From Plastoroseomonas arctica (GTDB taxonomy: Bacteria > Pseudomonadota > Alphaproteobacteria > Acetobacterales > Acetobacteraceae), in assembly GCF_018128965.1 (NCBI RefSeq), contig NZ_JAAEDH010000001.1, forward strand, positions 248,001 to 312,000: a DNA stretch of 64,000 bases, written 5' to 3'. This document shows, one piece after another, positions 18,200 to 27,314 of the stretch (the stretch's first letter is position 1; each line of letters begins with the position of its first letter). The notes under the pieces were generated by a model. It saw only the letters and a program-made list of their open reading frames with translations. It was not told the origin of the DNA and ran no database searches. Both the position numbers and the translations under genes were made by a program.

Positions 18200-19402
18200 A
18201 TGACCCTGACGCTCGACGATATCCGCGCCGCCGCCGACCGCATTGCGGGACGGATCATCCGCACGCCGACGATCGAAAGCGATTCCGTGTCGCGAGCGAC
18301 CGGCGCGCGCGTGTTCCTCAAGCTCGACAACCTCCAGGCCACCGGCGCCTTCAAGGAGCGTGGCGCGGCGAACCGCCTCTCGCTGCTGAGCGCGGCCGAA
18401 CGCGCGGCCGGCGTCATCGCCATGTCTGCCGGCAACCACGCCCAGGCGGTGGCGCGGCATGCCTCGCTGCTTGGTATCCGGGCCACGATCGTGATGCCGC
18501 GCTTCACGCCGGCGACGAAGGTGGTGCGCACCGAGGGCTGGGGTGCGCGGGTGGAGCTGGTGGGCGAGACGCTCGCGGAATCCGCTGGCCATGCGCATGC
18601 GCTGGCCGAGCAAAACGGCTACGTCTTCATCCACCCCTATGATGATCTCGGCGTCATCGCCGGCCAGGCGACCATGGCGCTCGAGATGATCGAGGACGCG
18701 CCGGCGATTGAAGTGATGGTGGTCCCGGTCGGCGGCGGTGGGCTGCTCGCCGGCTGCGCCACCGCCGCGCGCGCGCTCAAGCCGGGTATCACCATGCTCG
18801 GCGTCGAAGGCGAGTTCTACCCGGCGATGGCGCAGCGCCTCGCGGGACAGCCGGTCAAGGTCGGCGGCCCAACCATCGCCGAGGGCATCGCCGTGCGTGA
18901 CGTGGGCGAAACGCCCTTCGCCATGCTCCAGTCTATGGGGATCGAGGTGCTGGTCGTGCCCGAACGCGCCGTCGAACAGGCGATCGCGCTGTTGGCAGAG
19001 GGCGCCAAGGTGGTGGCCGAGGGGGCAGGGGCCGCCGCACTCGCGGCAGTACTGGCCTTCCCCGAACGCTTCGCCGGCCGCACCGTGGGCATCCCCGTCT
19101 GCGGCGGCAACATCGATGCCCGCATCCTGTCCAACGTGCTGCTGCGCAACCTGTTGCGCGACGGGCGGCTGCTGCGCCTGCATCTGAGCATCCCCGACCG
19201 CCCCGGCGTGCTGGCCGATATCGCCACGCGCGTGGCCCAGGCCGGCGGCAACGTCATCGAGGTGAGCCACCAGCGCCTGTTCGCCGCCCCCTCCGTGCAA
19301 TCCGCGGAGCTGGAGCTGATGGTCGAGGTGCGCGACGCGCACCAGGCCAATGCCATCACCACGCTGCTCGAGGCGGGCGACTATGTGGTGCGGAAGGGCT
19401 AG
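18200..19402 (+). CDS. Threonine ammonia-lyase with ACT domain
   Basis: PLP enzyme that deaminates threonine to 2-oxobutanoate, 400 residues. The PLP-Lys motif is ATGAFKERGA (about 47-56), the phosphate-binding Gly loop is VPVGGGGLLAG (about 175-185), and a C-terminal ACT domain (about 325-400) starts LHLSIPDRPGVLADIA. One ACT domain and this length fit the short, TdcB/IlvA-like form common in Alphaproteobacteria. Its stop is interleaved with the convergent Lrp gene (CTAG), so the regulator may control this or another amino-acid gene. Confidence 0.93.
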   Translation: MTLTLDDIRAAADRIAGRIIRTPTIESDSVSRATGARVFLKLDNLQATGAFKERGAANRLSLLSAAERAAGVIAMSAGNHAQAVARHASLLGIRATIVMPRFTPATKVVRTEGWGARVELVGETLAESAGHAHALAEQNGYVFIHPYDDLGVIAGQATMALEMIEDAPAIEVMVVPVGGGGLLAGCATAARALKPGITMLGVEGEFYPAMAQRLAGQPVKVGGPTIAEGIAVRDVGETPFAMLQSMGIEVLVVPERAVEQAIALLAEGAKVVAEGAGAAALAAVLAFPERFAGRTVGIPVCGGNIDARILSNVLLRNLLRDGRLLRLHLSIPDRPGVLADIATRVAQAGGNVIEVSHQRLFAAPSVQSAELELMVEVRDAHQANAITTLLEAGDYVVRKG

Positions 19403-19878
19403 TCCACCGGCACGCCGGGCGCATCCTTTGCCGTGCGGATGGTCTGCAGCGTCATGACCTTCTGCACCTGGGATGCTCCCGTCAGCCGCGCCGTCAGCGC
19501 ATTCTCATGCGCGGTGTCGCGCGCCACCACGCGCAGCAGGAAATCCCCGCCGCCGCGGATCATGTGGCACTCGCGCACTTCGGGCCAGGTCGTCACCTCG
19601 GCCTCGAAGGCGTCGAGCACGGCCTGCTTCTGGGTCTCGAGCCCGACCAGGACGAAGAACGTCACTTCCCAGCCGAGCGCCACAGGGTCGATGTCGGCGT
19701 GATAGCCGCGCAGCACGCCGGCCTCCTCCAGCCGGCGCACGCGCCTGAGGCAAGGCGGAGCAGACAGTGCGACGCGGCGGGCGAGTTCCACATTCGTCAT
19801 GCGCCCATCGCGTTGCAGTTCGGCCAGGATCTGGCGGTCCACCGCATCGAGGATGGTGCTGGCTTCTTGTGACTTCAT
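19399..19878 (-). CDS. Lrp/AsnC family transcriptional regulator
   Basis: 159-residue regulator. The N-terminal winged HTH includes LDAVDRQILAELQRDGRMT and ELARRVALSAPPCLRRVRRLE; the C-terminal RAM domain (about 85-150) includes VRECHMIRGGGDFLLRVVA. Such proteins sense amino acids as dimers or octamers. It is divergent from trxB across a 157-base gap and convergent with threonine ammonia-lyase. The ligand is not predictable. Confidence 0.95.
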   Translation of the reverse strand: MKSQEASTILDAVDRQILAELQRDGRMTNVELARRVALSAPPCLRRVRRLEEAGVLRGYHADIDPVALGWEVTFFVLVGLETQKQAVLDAFEAEVTTWPEVRECHMIRGGGDFLLRVVARDTAHENALTARLTGASQVQKVMTLQTIRTAKDAPGVPVD

Positions 19879-20035
19879 TGCGCCGGTGCTTTGCCTTTTG
19901 CAGCGCAGTGTGTCGTCCCCGCGCGCTTGCGCGCAATATCCTTGCGGAAGCTGTCCGGATCAAGGCGCGCCGTTGCCTCCGCGTGCTACAGGTCCGATAT
20001 CCTCCCTGTCATCTTTTGTGCAAGCGAGTCCCACC

Positions 20036-21013
20036 GTGTCAGACCCCATCCGCACGCGCCTGCTGATCCTGGGTGCCGGCCCGGCCGGCTACACCGCCGC
20101 GATCTATGCTGCCCGCGCGGGGCTGGAGCCGCGCCTGGTCGCCGGCCTGGTACCCGGCGGCCAGCTCACCATCACGACCGACGTGGAGAATTTCCCCGGC
20201 TTCGCAGACCCCATCCAGGGCCCCTGGCTGATGGAGCAGATGGCCGCCCAGGCGGTGCATTGCGGCACCCAGGTCATCCACGACGTCATCACCAGAGTCG
20301 ACCTCGGCGCGCCGCCGTTGCGCGCCATCGGCGACAGCGGGCAGGTCTATGAGGCCGAAGCGCTGGTCATCGCCACCGGCGCTCAGGCGCGCTGGCTCCA
20401 CGTGCCGGGCGAGAAGCAGCTCTCGGGCTTCGGTGTCTCGGCCTGCGCGACCTGCGATGGCTTCTTCTATCGCGGCAAGCGCGTCGCCGTGATCGGCGGC
20501 GGCAATTCGGCTGTGGAGGAGGCGCTCTACCTTTCGAACCTCGCCGCCCACGTCACGGTCATCCATCGCCGCGACAGTTTCCGCGCCGAGCGCGTGATGC
20601 AGCAGCGGCTTATGGCGCGCCCCAACGTCACCATCCTGTGGGACACGGTGGTCGACGCGATGCTGCCCGCCGAGGGCGGCCGCATCGCCACGCTCGGCGC
20701 GCTGACGCTGCGCCACGCCAAGACCCACGCCATCACGCATTTCCCGATCGACGGCGCGTTCGTTGCGATCGGACACGACCCGGCGACCGCGCTGTTCCAC
20801 GGCCAACTCGCGATGGATGCGGAGGGCTATCTGCTCACCACGCCGGGCTCCACGCGCACCTCCACCCCGGGCGTCTTCGCCGCCGGCGATGTCGCCGACA
20901 AGATCTACCGCCAGGCGGTGACCGCGGCGGGGACCGGCTGCATGGCGGCACTCGATGCCGAGAAATACTTGGCGCATCTGCCGGCCCCCGTGCAGGCTGT
21001 CATTGCCGCCTGA
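20036..21013 (+). CDS. trxB: Thioredoxin-disulfide reductase
   Basis: FAD enzyme that reduces thioredoxin with NADPH, 325 residues. The FAD loop is GAGPAG (13-18), the redox-active dithiol is C137-AT-C140, the NADPH loop is VIGGGNSAVEEAL (about 151-163), and the C-terminal FAD motif is TSTPGVFAAGDVAD. The chosen GTG starts SDPIRTRLLILGAGPAG directly before the first strand; longer in-frame starts show no similarity. A LysR gene follows after 15 bases. Confidence 0.96.
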   Translation: MSDPIRTRLLILGAGPAGYTAAIYAARAGLEPRLVAGLVPGGQLTITTDVENFPGFADPIQGPWLMEQMAAQAVHCGTQVIHDVITRVDLGAPPLRAIGDSGQVYEAEALVIATGAQARWLHVPGEKQLSGFGVSACATCDGFFYRGKRVAVIGGGNSAVEEALYLSNLAAHVTVIHRRDSFRAERVMQQRLMARPNVTILWDTVVDAMLPAEGGRIATLGALTLRHAKTHAITHFPIDGAFVAIGHDPATALFHGQLAMDAEGYLLTTPGSTRTSTPGVFAAGDVADKIYRQAVTAAGTGCMAALDAEKYLAHLPAPVQAVIAA

Positions 21014-21028
21014 CAAGGATCGTTTGGA

Positions 21029-21922
21029 ATGCCTCTGGACTGGGACAAGCTGCGCGTCTTCCACGCGGTCGCCGAGGCGGGCAGCTTCACCCATGCCGGC
21101 GAGTCGTTGAACCTCAGCCAATCCGCGGTCAGCCGGCAGATCCAGGCGCTTGAGGAATCGCTCAATGTCCCGCTCTTCCATCGTCACGCCCGCGGGCTAA
21201 TCCTGACCGAACAGGGCGAGACGCTGAACCGCACCGTGCGTGAGGTCTTCGCCAAGCTCGCGATGACCGAAGCCCTGCTCACGGAAAGCCGGGATCGGCC
21301 GGCGGGTAGGCTCAAGGTCACCACCACAACCGGCTTCGGGGCCACATGGCTGGCGCCGCGGCTGCGCAAATTCCTCAACCTGCACCCGGACGTGACGGTC
21401 ACCCTTCTGCTCGACGATGCCGACCTCGACCTCGCGATGCGCGAGGCCGATGTCGCGATCCGAATGCACCCGCCACGCCAGCCGGACCTGATCCAGCGCC
21501 ACATCGCGACCTTCGGCTGGAAGGTGTGCGGCAGTGCCGACTACCTCAAGCACGCCGGCATTCCGCAGCGGGTCGAAGATCTCGATCAGCACCGCCTGAT
21601 CATCTACGGCGACTACCATCCGCCGATCGAGAGCGTGAACTGGCTGGCCGAGGCCGGGCGCCGGGCGGGGACGCCGCGCCGTGCGTCGATCGAGGTGAAC
21701 TCCCTCCCCGGCATGCTCCAGGCGGTGCGCAGCGGGTTGGGGCTTGCCGCCCTGCCGGATTACATGGGCCCCGAGCTTGCCGACCTCATCGAGGTGCTGG
21801 GCGACCTCAAGGCACCGCGCATCGAGAGCTACTTCGTCTATCCGGAGGAGATGCGGAACTCCAAGCGCGTCAGCGTGTTCCGCGACTTCCTGATCGCGGA
21901 GCTCGCCGAGGCGGCGCGGTGA
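21029..21922 (+). CDS. LysR family transcriptional regulator
   Basis: 297 residues. The N-terminal winged HTH includes KLRVFHAVAEAGSFTHAGESL and SQSAVSRQIQALEESL; the periplasmic-binding-like effector domain runs from about 90. Unlike most LysR genes it is co-oriented with its neighbours: it follows trxB by 15 bases, and its stop TGA overlaps the GTG start of the beta-lactamase gene. Regulation of trxB or of the lactamase is possible, but the usual divergent target arrangement is absent. Confidence 0.93.
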   Translation: MPLDWDKLRVFHAVAEAGSFTHAGESLNLSQSAVSRQIQALEESLNVPLFHRHARGLILTEQGETLNRTVREVFAKLAMTEALLTESRDRPAGRLKVTTTTGFGATWLAPRLRKFLNLHPDVTVTLLLDDADLDLAMREADVAIRMHPPRQPDLIQRHIATFGWKVCGSADYLKHAGIPQRVEDLDQHRLIIYGDYHPPIESVNWLAEAGRRAGTPRRASIEVNSLPGMLQAVRSGLGLAALPDYMGPELADLIEVLGDLKAPRIESYFVYPEEMRNSKRVSVFRDFLIAELAEAAR

Positions 21923-22791
21923 GGCTGCCGCGGCGCGCGCTTCTTGCCGCACTTTCCCTGCCGAACGCGGGCCGCACGCAGCCGATGCCGCCCTTCGGGG
22001 GTGCGGTCTTCGCTCACGCCGTCGTGGCGGCCGAGCGCCTGAGCGGCGGACGCTTCGGCGTGGCGGTGCTCGATACCGAGAATGGCCAGGCCTTCGCCCA
22101 TCGCGGCGCGGAGCGCTTCGCCTTCTGCAGCACCTTCAAATGCATCCTCGCCGCCGCCACGCTCGACGCCGTGGACCTCGGGCGTGAGCGCCTGGACCGC
22201 GCGATCCCCGTCACCCCCGGCGATCTCGTCCCGCACGCGCCGGTCACCGGGCAGCATGTCGGCGGCACGCTCACCGTCCAGGCGCTGTGCGAGGCGATGA
22301 TGAGCTGGAGCGACAATCCCGCCGCCAACCTGCTGCTCCGCGCGCTCGGCGGCCCGGCCGCGCTCACCGAGTTTGCGCGCGGCCTCGGCGACGCGGAATT
22401 CCGCCTGGACCGGATCGAGACCGCGCTCAACGAGGCCGCACCTGGCGATCCGCGCGATACCACCACGCCGGCCGCCATGCTGGCCACGCTGCAGCGCCTT
22501 CTGGTCGGCGATGCCCTCGCGCCGGCCTCGCGCGAGATTCTGGCCGGCTGGCTGATCGGCTGCCGCACCGGCGACCGCAAGATCCGCGCCGGGCTTCCGG
22601 CCGACTGGCGCTGCGGCGACCGCACCGGCAGCGGCGAACGCGGCACGACCAACGACATCGCCATACTGTGGCCACCGCGCCGGCGCCCGCTGCTCGTCGT
22701 CGGGTTCATCACCGAAAGCGCGACGGCGCTGGAGCAGCGCGACGCGGCGCTCGCCGCACTCGGGCGCGGCGTTGCGGCAGCGCTTGCCTGA
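21919..22791 (+). CDS. Class A beta-lactamase / serine hydrolase
   Basis: 290-residue serine beta-lactamase-fold enzyme with all class A motifs: S71-TF-K74, S131-D-N133, E167-TAL-N171, and R235-T-G237 in place of the usual K-T-G. Cys70 precedes the nucleophile, as in some extended-spectrum enzymes, but no partner Cys follows the RTG triad. The N-terminus has RLPRRALLAALSL, a short Tat-like leader, so it is probably periplasmic. The only good start is the GTG overlapping the LysR stop. Motifs argue for beta-lactam hydrolysis, but activity is not shown. Confidence 0.88.
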   Translation: MRLPRRALLAALSLPNAGRTQPMPPFGGAVFAHAVVAAERLSGGRFGVAVLDTENGQAFAHRGAERFAFCSTFKCILAAATLDAVDLGRERLDRAIPVTPGDLVPHAPVTGQHVGGTLTVQALCEAMMSWSDNPAANLLLRALGGPAALTEFARGLGDAEFRLDRIETALNEAAPGDPRDTTTPAAMLATLQRLLVGDALAPASREILAGWLIGCRTGDRKIRAGLPADWRCGDRTGSGERGTTNDIAILWPPRRRPLLVVGFITESATALEQRDAALAALGRGVAAALA

Positions 22792-22858
22792 GGCGTTTCG
22801 CCCAGCCGCGTCATTTTGTCCGTTGCCTCGCTCGCCCGCGGCATCCAGTTTGCGCCCC

Positions 22859-23497
22859 ATGGCGTCCCCCCTTATCAGCCGGCTGCTGTTCCAGGCGCGC
22901 AAGCGCATGCCCGCGGGCCTGCGCCACGCGCTGCGCCTCGGCGCCCACATGACCAGGCGCGGCCAAGCGTCGCCGCCCATCCCGCCGGAGCTGTTGCGCG
23001 ATTGCCGCGTCGTCGCCTCGCGCCAGGCGCTGGTCGAGAGCCTGCCGCGCGAGGCGTGCGTGCTCGAGGTCGGAACCGACCGCGGCGACTTTGCCAACTT
23101 CATCCTGCAGCGCTGCGCGCCGCGCGAACTGCACATCGTTGATGTCGACCTCTCGCGCATCCGCGCCGACGTCGCCTCGGACCCGCGCGTCACGCTTCAT
23201 CAGGGACTGTCGCATGAACGCATCGCGGCGTTCCCCGACGCGCATTTCGACTGGATCTACATCGACGCCGACCACAGCTACGACGGTGTCGCGCGCGATG
23301 CGGCCGCGGCCGCGGCAAAGCTGCGCCCGGGTGGGGCCCTGGTGTTCAACGACTTCGCGCATGCCGATCCTTTCCTCGGCGCCTATGGCGTGCATCGCGC
23401 CGCGGTGGAGTTCGCGGTCAACCATCGCTGGCCGCTGACCCACATGGCCTATGAGGGTGCCGGCCTCTACGACCTCGCGCTGCGCCGCCCCGAATGA
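22859..23497 (+). CDS. Class I SAM-dependent methyltransferase
   Basis: 212 residues. Motif I is VLEVGTDRGDFANFI (about 63-77). A DWIYIDADHSYDGV segment (about 125-138) resembles the Methyltransf_24 group, where the Asp residues bind metal or substrate. The N-terminal helical stretch RLLFQARKRMPAGLRHALR is basic. It overlaps the alpha/beta hydrolase gene by 4 bases. Substrate unknown. Confidence 0.82.
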   Translation: MASPLISRLLFQARKRMPAGLRHALRLGAHMTRRGQASPPIPPELLRDCRVVASRQALVESLPREACVLEVGTDRGDFANFILQRCAPRELHIVDVDLSRIRADVASDPRVTLHQGLSHERIAAFPDAHFDWIYIDADHSYDGVARDAAAAAAKLRPGGALVFNDFAHADPFLGAYGVHRAAVEFAVNHRWPLTHMAYEGAGLYDLALRRPE

Positions 23498-24261
23498 GCG
23501 AGGAGAGCGGCAGCCTCGAACGCATCCCCGGCGTGGCGCTCGCCTGGCGAAGGCGTCGCGGGCAGGGGCCGGGTGTGGTGTTCCTCGGCGGCTTTCGCTC
23601 GGACATGACGGGCAGCAAGGCGCAAGCGCTCGATGGCTTCTGCGCCGCACGCGGCACGCCGTTTCTGCGTCTCGACTACAGCGGCCACGGCGCCTCGGGC
23701 GGGCGTTTCGAGGATGGCTGCATCGGCGAATGGAGGGCGGATGCCGCGCACCTCATCGCCCATCTCACCGAGGGGCCGCAGATCTTGATCGGCTCCTCGA
23801 TGGGCGGCTGGATCGCGCTGCTGCTGGCGCGACGATCGCCCCCGCGCGCGCTGATCGGCATCGCGCCCGCGCCGGACTTCACCGAAGCCCTGATGTGGCC
23901 GGCGTTCTCCGAGGCGCAGCGCGCGACCATCCTGCGCGATGGCGTGCTGCACATCCCCTCCGGCTATGGGCCGCCAACGCCGATCACGCGGCGGCTGATC
24001 GAGGATGGGCGCGAGAACCTGGTGCTCCAGACGCCGCTCGTTCTCGCCTGCCCGGTGCGGCTGCTGCAGGGTATTGCGGACCCGGACGTTCCCTGGCGGC
24101 ATGCGATCCGCCTCGCCGAGCACCTCGACGCGCCCGATCTGCGCCTGACGCTCATCAAGGATGGCGACCACCGCCTGTCGCGGCCGCAGGACCTGTCACT
24201 GCTCGAGGACACCCTCGCCGCGCTCCTCGCGCAGGATGCTGGCGAGCCCCTCGCGCCATGA
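23494..24261 (+). CDS. Alpha/beta hydrolase
   Basis: 255-residue serine hydrolase. The nucleophile elbow is IGSSMGGWIALLLA (Ser near residue 101), the oxyanion region is FLGGFRSDM, and the catalytic Asp and His are probably in GIADPDVPW and DGDHRLS. It resembles ABHD10-type thioesterases. Its last 66 bases overlap the convergent epimerase-like gene, which is unusually long for two real genes. It is coupled to the methyltransferase gene upstream. Confidence 0.85.
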   Translation: MSEESGSLERIPGVALAWRRRRGQGPGVVFLGGFRSDMTGSKAQALDGFCAARGTPFLRLDYSGHGASGGRFEDGCIGEWRADAAHLIAHLTEGPQILIGSSMGGWIALLLARRSPPRALIGIAPAPDFTEALMWPAFSEAQRATILRDGVLHIPSGYGPPTPITRRLIEDGRENLVLQTPLVLACPVRLLQGIADPDVPWRHAIRLAEHLDAPDLRLTLIKDGDHRLSRPQDLSLLEDTLAALLAQDAGEPLAP

Positions 24262-25083
24262 GGGATAGAGCCAGCTGATGCCGAGCGCCGCCTTGGTCGC
24301 GGCGTTCGCCACGCGGCGGTTCTCGCTCCAGAAGCTCAGCGCCATCTCGGACATGCGGGCGCGGGCCTCCTCGAAGGGCACTGGCGCGGGCGGCGCGACG
24401 CCGAGCATCGCGGCGGCGCCTTCGACGACTACGGCGCTCTCGGCCGGTTCGTCATCGACCAGGTGCAGGATGCGCACGGCCGGTGGCAGCGTCTGCCCGG
24501 CGGCGGCGCACAGCGCGAGGGCGATGTCGTCGCGATGGATGCGGGAGAAGGCGTGCCCAGGCTTCACCACGCGCCGGGCGCTGCCCTCGCGCAGTTCATC
24601 CAGCACGCTGCGGCCGGGCCCGTAGATGCCGCCCGCGCGGGCGATGTCGAGCGCGGCGCGCCCGGCGAGTGCGGCACGCCATTGGTCCTCGGCGGCGACA
24701 CGGCGCCGGCTGCGCGGCTGGGCCGGAGCAGGGGCGCTCGCCTCGTCCACCCAGCCTCCGTCGCGGTTGCCATAGACCCCGGTTGTCGAGACATAGCCCA
24801 CCCAGCGCAGCGTGCCGGCGTCGAGTCCCCGAGCGATCGCCGCGCCATGCGCAGCAAGCACAGGATCCCCGTTCTCATTGGGCGCCGCCGTCACGACAAT
24901 GTGCGAGGCGCGTAGGATGGCCTCGCCAGCGCCCGCGAAGGCCAGCGACTCGATGCCGGGCAACGGCGGCAGGCTGGCGGGATCGCGCGCGGTCCCGGCC
25001 ACATCCCAGCCAAGTCGCCGCGCCCGGCGCGCCACCGCCTGCCCCGAATAGCCAAGACCCAGCACAACCATTCGACCCATCAT
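24196..25083 (-). CDS. NAD-dependent epimerase/SDR-like protein
   Basis: 295 residues with an N-terminal nucleotide loop, VLGLGYSGQAVARRARRLG (GxGxxG-like), and the VSTTGVYGNRDG and ARAGGIYGPGRS segments of extended SDR proteins. The catalytic YxxxK is not clear, so it may be an atypical member. The start could be 25083, 25080 or 25071 (MVVLGLG). The C-terminus extends 66 bases into the convergent hydrolase gene. It is divergent from the TPR gene. Confidence 0.82.
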   Translation of the reverse strand: MMGRMVVLGLGYSGQAVARRARRLGWDVAGTARDPASLPPLPGIESLAFAGAGEAILRASHIVVTAAPNENGDPVLAAHGAAIARGLDAGTLRWVGYVSTTGVYGNRDGGWVDEASAPAPAQPRSRRRVAAEDQWRAALAGRAALDIARAGGIYGPGRSVLDELREGSARRVVKPGHAFSRIHRDDIALALCAAAGQTLPPAVRILHLVDDEPAESAVVVEGAAAMLGVAPPAPVPFEEARARMSEMALSFWSENRRVANAATKAALGISWLYPSWREGLASILREERGEGVLEQ

Positions 25084-25174
25084 CCAGTCTCCGTCGCGAG
25101 GATGTCAGCCATGCGCCCGGCGCAGGTAGCCTCGCGATGTTGCGCCACGCCGAATTCCGATACGATGACAGGGA

Positions 25175-25996
25175 ATGCGCCTTTCGCCTCCCCTTGTGAT
25201 CCTGGGTCTTGTGGTGCTTCTGGCGATGGCCGGCGGCGCCTGGTTCGTCTTCGCCCCCGAAGACATGGTCGCCGAGGAAAGCCTGCCCACCCCGCCCGAG
25301 CCGCCTCGCCTGGTCGACAGCGCCGAATACGAGACCTGCCTCGCGCGGCTTGCCGAGGATGCCGACGCGGCGCTGGCCGAAGCCGAGCGCTGGCAGGCGG
25401 AAGGCGGCGGCGAGGGCGCTGCGCATTGCGCCGCGCTCGCGCTCATCGGCCTGGGCGAGACCGAGCGCGCCGCCGCGGCGCTGGAGCAGATTGCCGCACG
25501 CAGCCCGGCGAGCCCGGCCGCGCGCGCCGCCGTCTTCGCGCAGGCGACGCAGGCCTGGCTGCTGGTCGAGAACCCCGCCCGCGCACAGGCCGCCGCAACC
25601 CGGGGACTCGCGCTGACACCGGAGGATACCTGGCTGCTGATGGACCGCGCAGTGGCGCAGGCAGCGCAGGGCCGCTACGCGCAGGCCATCGCCGACCTGG
25701 AGCGCGCGACGACCATCGATCCCAACCGCATCGAGGCCTGGGTGCTGCGTGCGGCGACGCGCCGCCAGCTCGACCAGATCGCGCTCGCCGCGGCCGATGT
25801 CGAGCGCGCCTTCGCGATCGAGGCGGAGAATGCCGAGGCGTTCCTCGAACGCGGTATCATCCGCCAGCTGCAGGGCAATGCGGAGGGCGCGCGGGCGGAC
25901 TGGTCGCGTGCGCTGGAACTCGCCCCCGACAGCCCGACGGCGGATCTGGCGGCGCAGAACCTGGCGCTGAACGAGGCGGGGCCGCAGACGCGCTGA
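25175..25996 (+). CDS. Membrane-anchored tetratricopeptide-repeat protein
   Basis: 273 residues. The N-terminal hydrophobic segment (PPLVILGLVVLLAMAGGAWF) anchors or exports it, followed by Pro-rich linker and about five TPR-like helical pairs from residue 60 on, including TWLLMDRAVAQAAQGRYAQA and AFLERGIIRQLQGNAEGA. A scaffold role is likely. It is followed by a 347-base gap, so the operon probably ends here. Confidence 0.8.
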   Translation: MRLSPPLVILGLVVLLAMAGGAWFVFAPEDMVAEESLPTPPEPPRLVDSAEYETCLARLAEDADAALAEAERWQAEGGGEGAAHCAALALIGLGETERAAAALEQIAARSPASPAARAAVFAQATQAWLLVENPARAQAAATRGLALTPEDTWLLMDRAVAQAAQGRYAQAIADLERATTIDPNRIEAWVLRAATRRQLDQIALAAADVERAFAIEAENAEAFLERGIIRQLQGNAEGARADWSRALELAPDSPTADLAAQNLALNEAGPQTR

Positions 25997-26343
25997 GGGT
26001 TAGGCCTGAGTCGATGCCTGATTAGTCCGCCGGTGGCGGGTCGGGCTCAAGGGGAAGCGGCCTGCGCTGCGCGCCCCTTGAGCCAGATCCGCGACCGGCA
26101 AGAACGGCTGTGATCGAAGCAAGCCAGGTTGTGCAGCCCCGTCCCTTCTTCGACCCGATGCCCTTGTTCCGGCCGGCAGGTGCGGGTCAAGGCTCGCGCA
26201 GCGCCGGCGACGCCGCTCGGCCTTGATGCGCACACCGCAGACGGGCCCAGCATCATGGGGCGAAGGAGGCACAACCTTCCCCCGATTTGCTTGACGCGCG
26301 CACCCGGCACCGCGAGATAGCGGCCAGGGAGACGCCAGGAACC
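25997..26343 (+). other. 347-base gene-poor stretch with an 11-bp inverted repeat
   Basis: No convincing gene: open frames here are Arg/Ala-rich and resemble nothing. GGCTCAAGGGG (26044-26054) and CCCCTTGAGCC (26074-26084) form a perfect 11-bp inverted repeat with a 19-base GC-rich loop, a strong hairpin without a T-run. It may end transcription of the TPR gene. The right end must contain the promoter of the tandem receptor genes. Confidence 0.5.
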
Positions 26344-27309
26344 ATGACCTTACGCCGCCATCTGCTTGCCGCGGGCGCCGCGATGCTGGCCGTCCCGGCC
26401 ATCGCACAGCCGATTTGGCCCAGCGGACCCATCCGCATCATCGTGCCCTTCCCGCCAGGCGGCAGCACCGATGCCATGGCGCGCCTGCTGCAACCGCGCC
26501 TCACGCAGATCCTCGGCGTGCCTGTGGTGGTGGAAAACCGCGTCGGCGCCTCCGCCTCGCTCGGCACCGCGGCTGCCGCGCGCGCCGCACCCGATGGCAA
26601 TACCTGGGTGCTGGTCTTCGACACGCACGCCGTGAACCCCGCGCTGATCCCGACGCTGGGCTTCGACACCGAGCGCGACCTGCTGCCGCTGCTGCTGTTC
26701 GGCACCGCGCCCATGGTGCTGACCGCGCATCGCACGCGCCCCTACCGGAGCGTCGCCGACGTGCTGGCGGCGGCCCGGGCAAGGCCGGAGACGCTCACCT
26801 TTGGCACCATCGGCAATGGCAGCCTGGCGCATCTCACGATGGCGCTGTTCGAGAAGGCGGCAGGGGTGAAGCTGGTCCATGTGCCCTATCGCGGCGGCGG
26901 GCCGCTGGCCGTCGCCGCCGTCGCCGGCGAGGTGGATCTGCCGATCGCCACGCGCCCGGCGATCGGGGTGCATATCGATTCCGGCGCGCTGATCCCGCTG
27001 GCCCAGACCGGTGCCACGAGATCGCCCAGCATGCCCGACATCCCGACGCTGGCGGAGAGCGGCGTCGCCGGCATCGATGCCCGCGCCTTCTGGGGCTTCC
27101 TCGGCCCGGTGCGCATTCCGGTGCCAATCGCCACGCGGATGGAAGCGGCGCTGCGCGAGACGCTGGCCGTGGCGGAGGTGCGCGAGCGGGTGGCGGCCCT
27201 CGGCATCGACCTCGACCCACAAGGGGCCGAGGTGTTCGGCCCCTTCCTCAGCCGCCAGATCGCGACCTGGGGGCAGGTGGTTCGCGACAATAACATCCGG
27301 CCGGATTGA
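26344..27309 (+). CDS. TctC/Bug-family periplasmic solute receptor (tandem copy 1)
   Basis: 321-residue Bug receptor, signal-peptide start MTLRRHLLAAGAAMLAVPA with cleavage near AIAQP, then IRIIVPFPPGGSTDAMARLL and the ending VVRDNNIRPD. The ATG follows AGGA closely and GGGAG further upstream. It is followed after 5 bases by a paralogue of identical length (27315), so the pair probably arose by duplication and is co-transcribed. Ligand unknown. Confidence 0.92.
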   Translation: MTLRRHLLAAGAAMLAVPAIAQPIWPSGPIRIIVPFPPGGSTDAMARLLQPRLTQILGVPVVVENRVGASASLGTAAAARAAPDGNTWVLVFDTHAVNPALIPTLGFDTERDLLPLLLFGTAPMVLTAHRTRPYRSVADVLAAARARPETLTFGTIGNGSLAHLTMALFEKAAGVKLVHVPYRGGGPLAVAAVAGEVDLPIATRPAIGVHIDSGALIPLAQTGATRSPSMPDIPTLAESGVAGIDARAFWGFLGPVRIPVPIATRMEAALRETLAVAEVRERVAALGIDLDPQGAEVFGPFLSRQIATWGQVVRDNNIRPD

Positions 27310-27314
27310 CGAGC

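Noticed and set aside
19799-20035. N-terminal extension of TrxB
   Set aside because: The added 79 residues overlap the divergent Lrp gene and are unrelated to TrxB; the GTG start gives the standard N-terminus.
26000-26310. Minus-strand Arg-rich frames as a decayed transposase
   Set aside because: No catalytic or IS-family pattern could be recognised and no terminal repeats flank the region; only the hairpin is supported.
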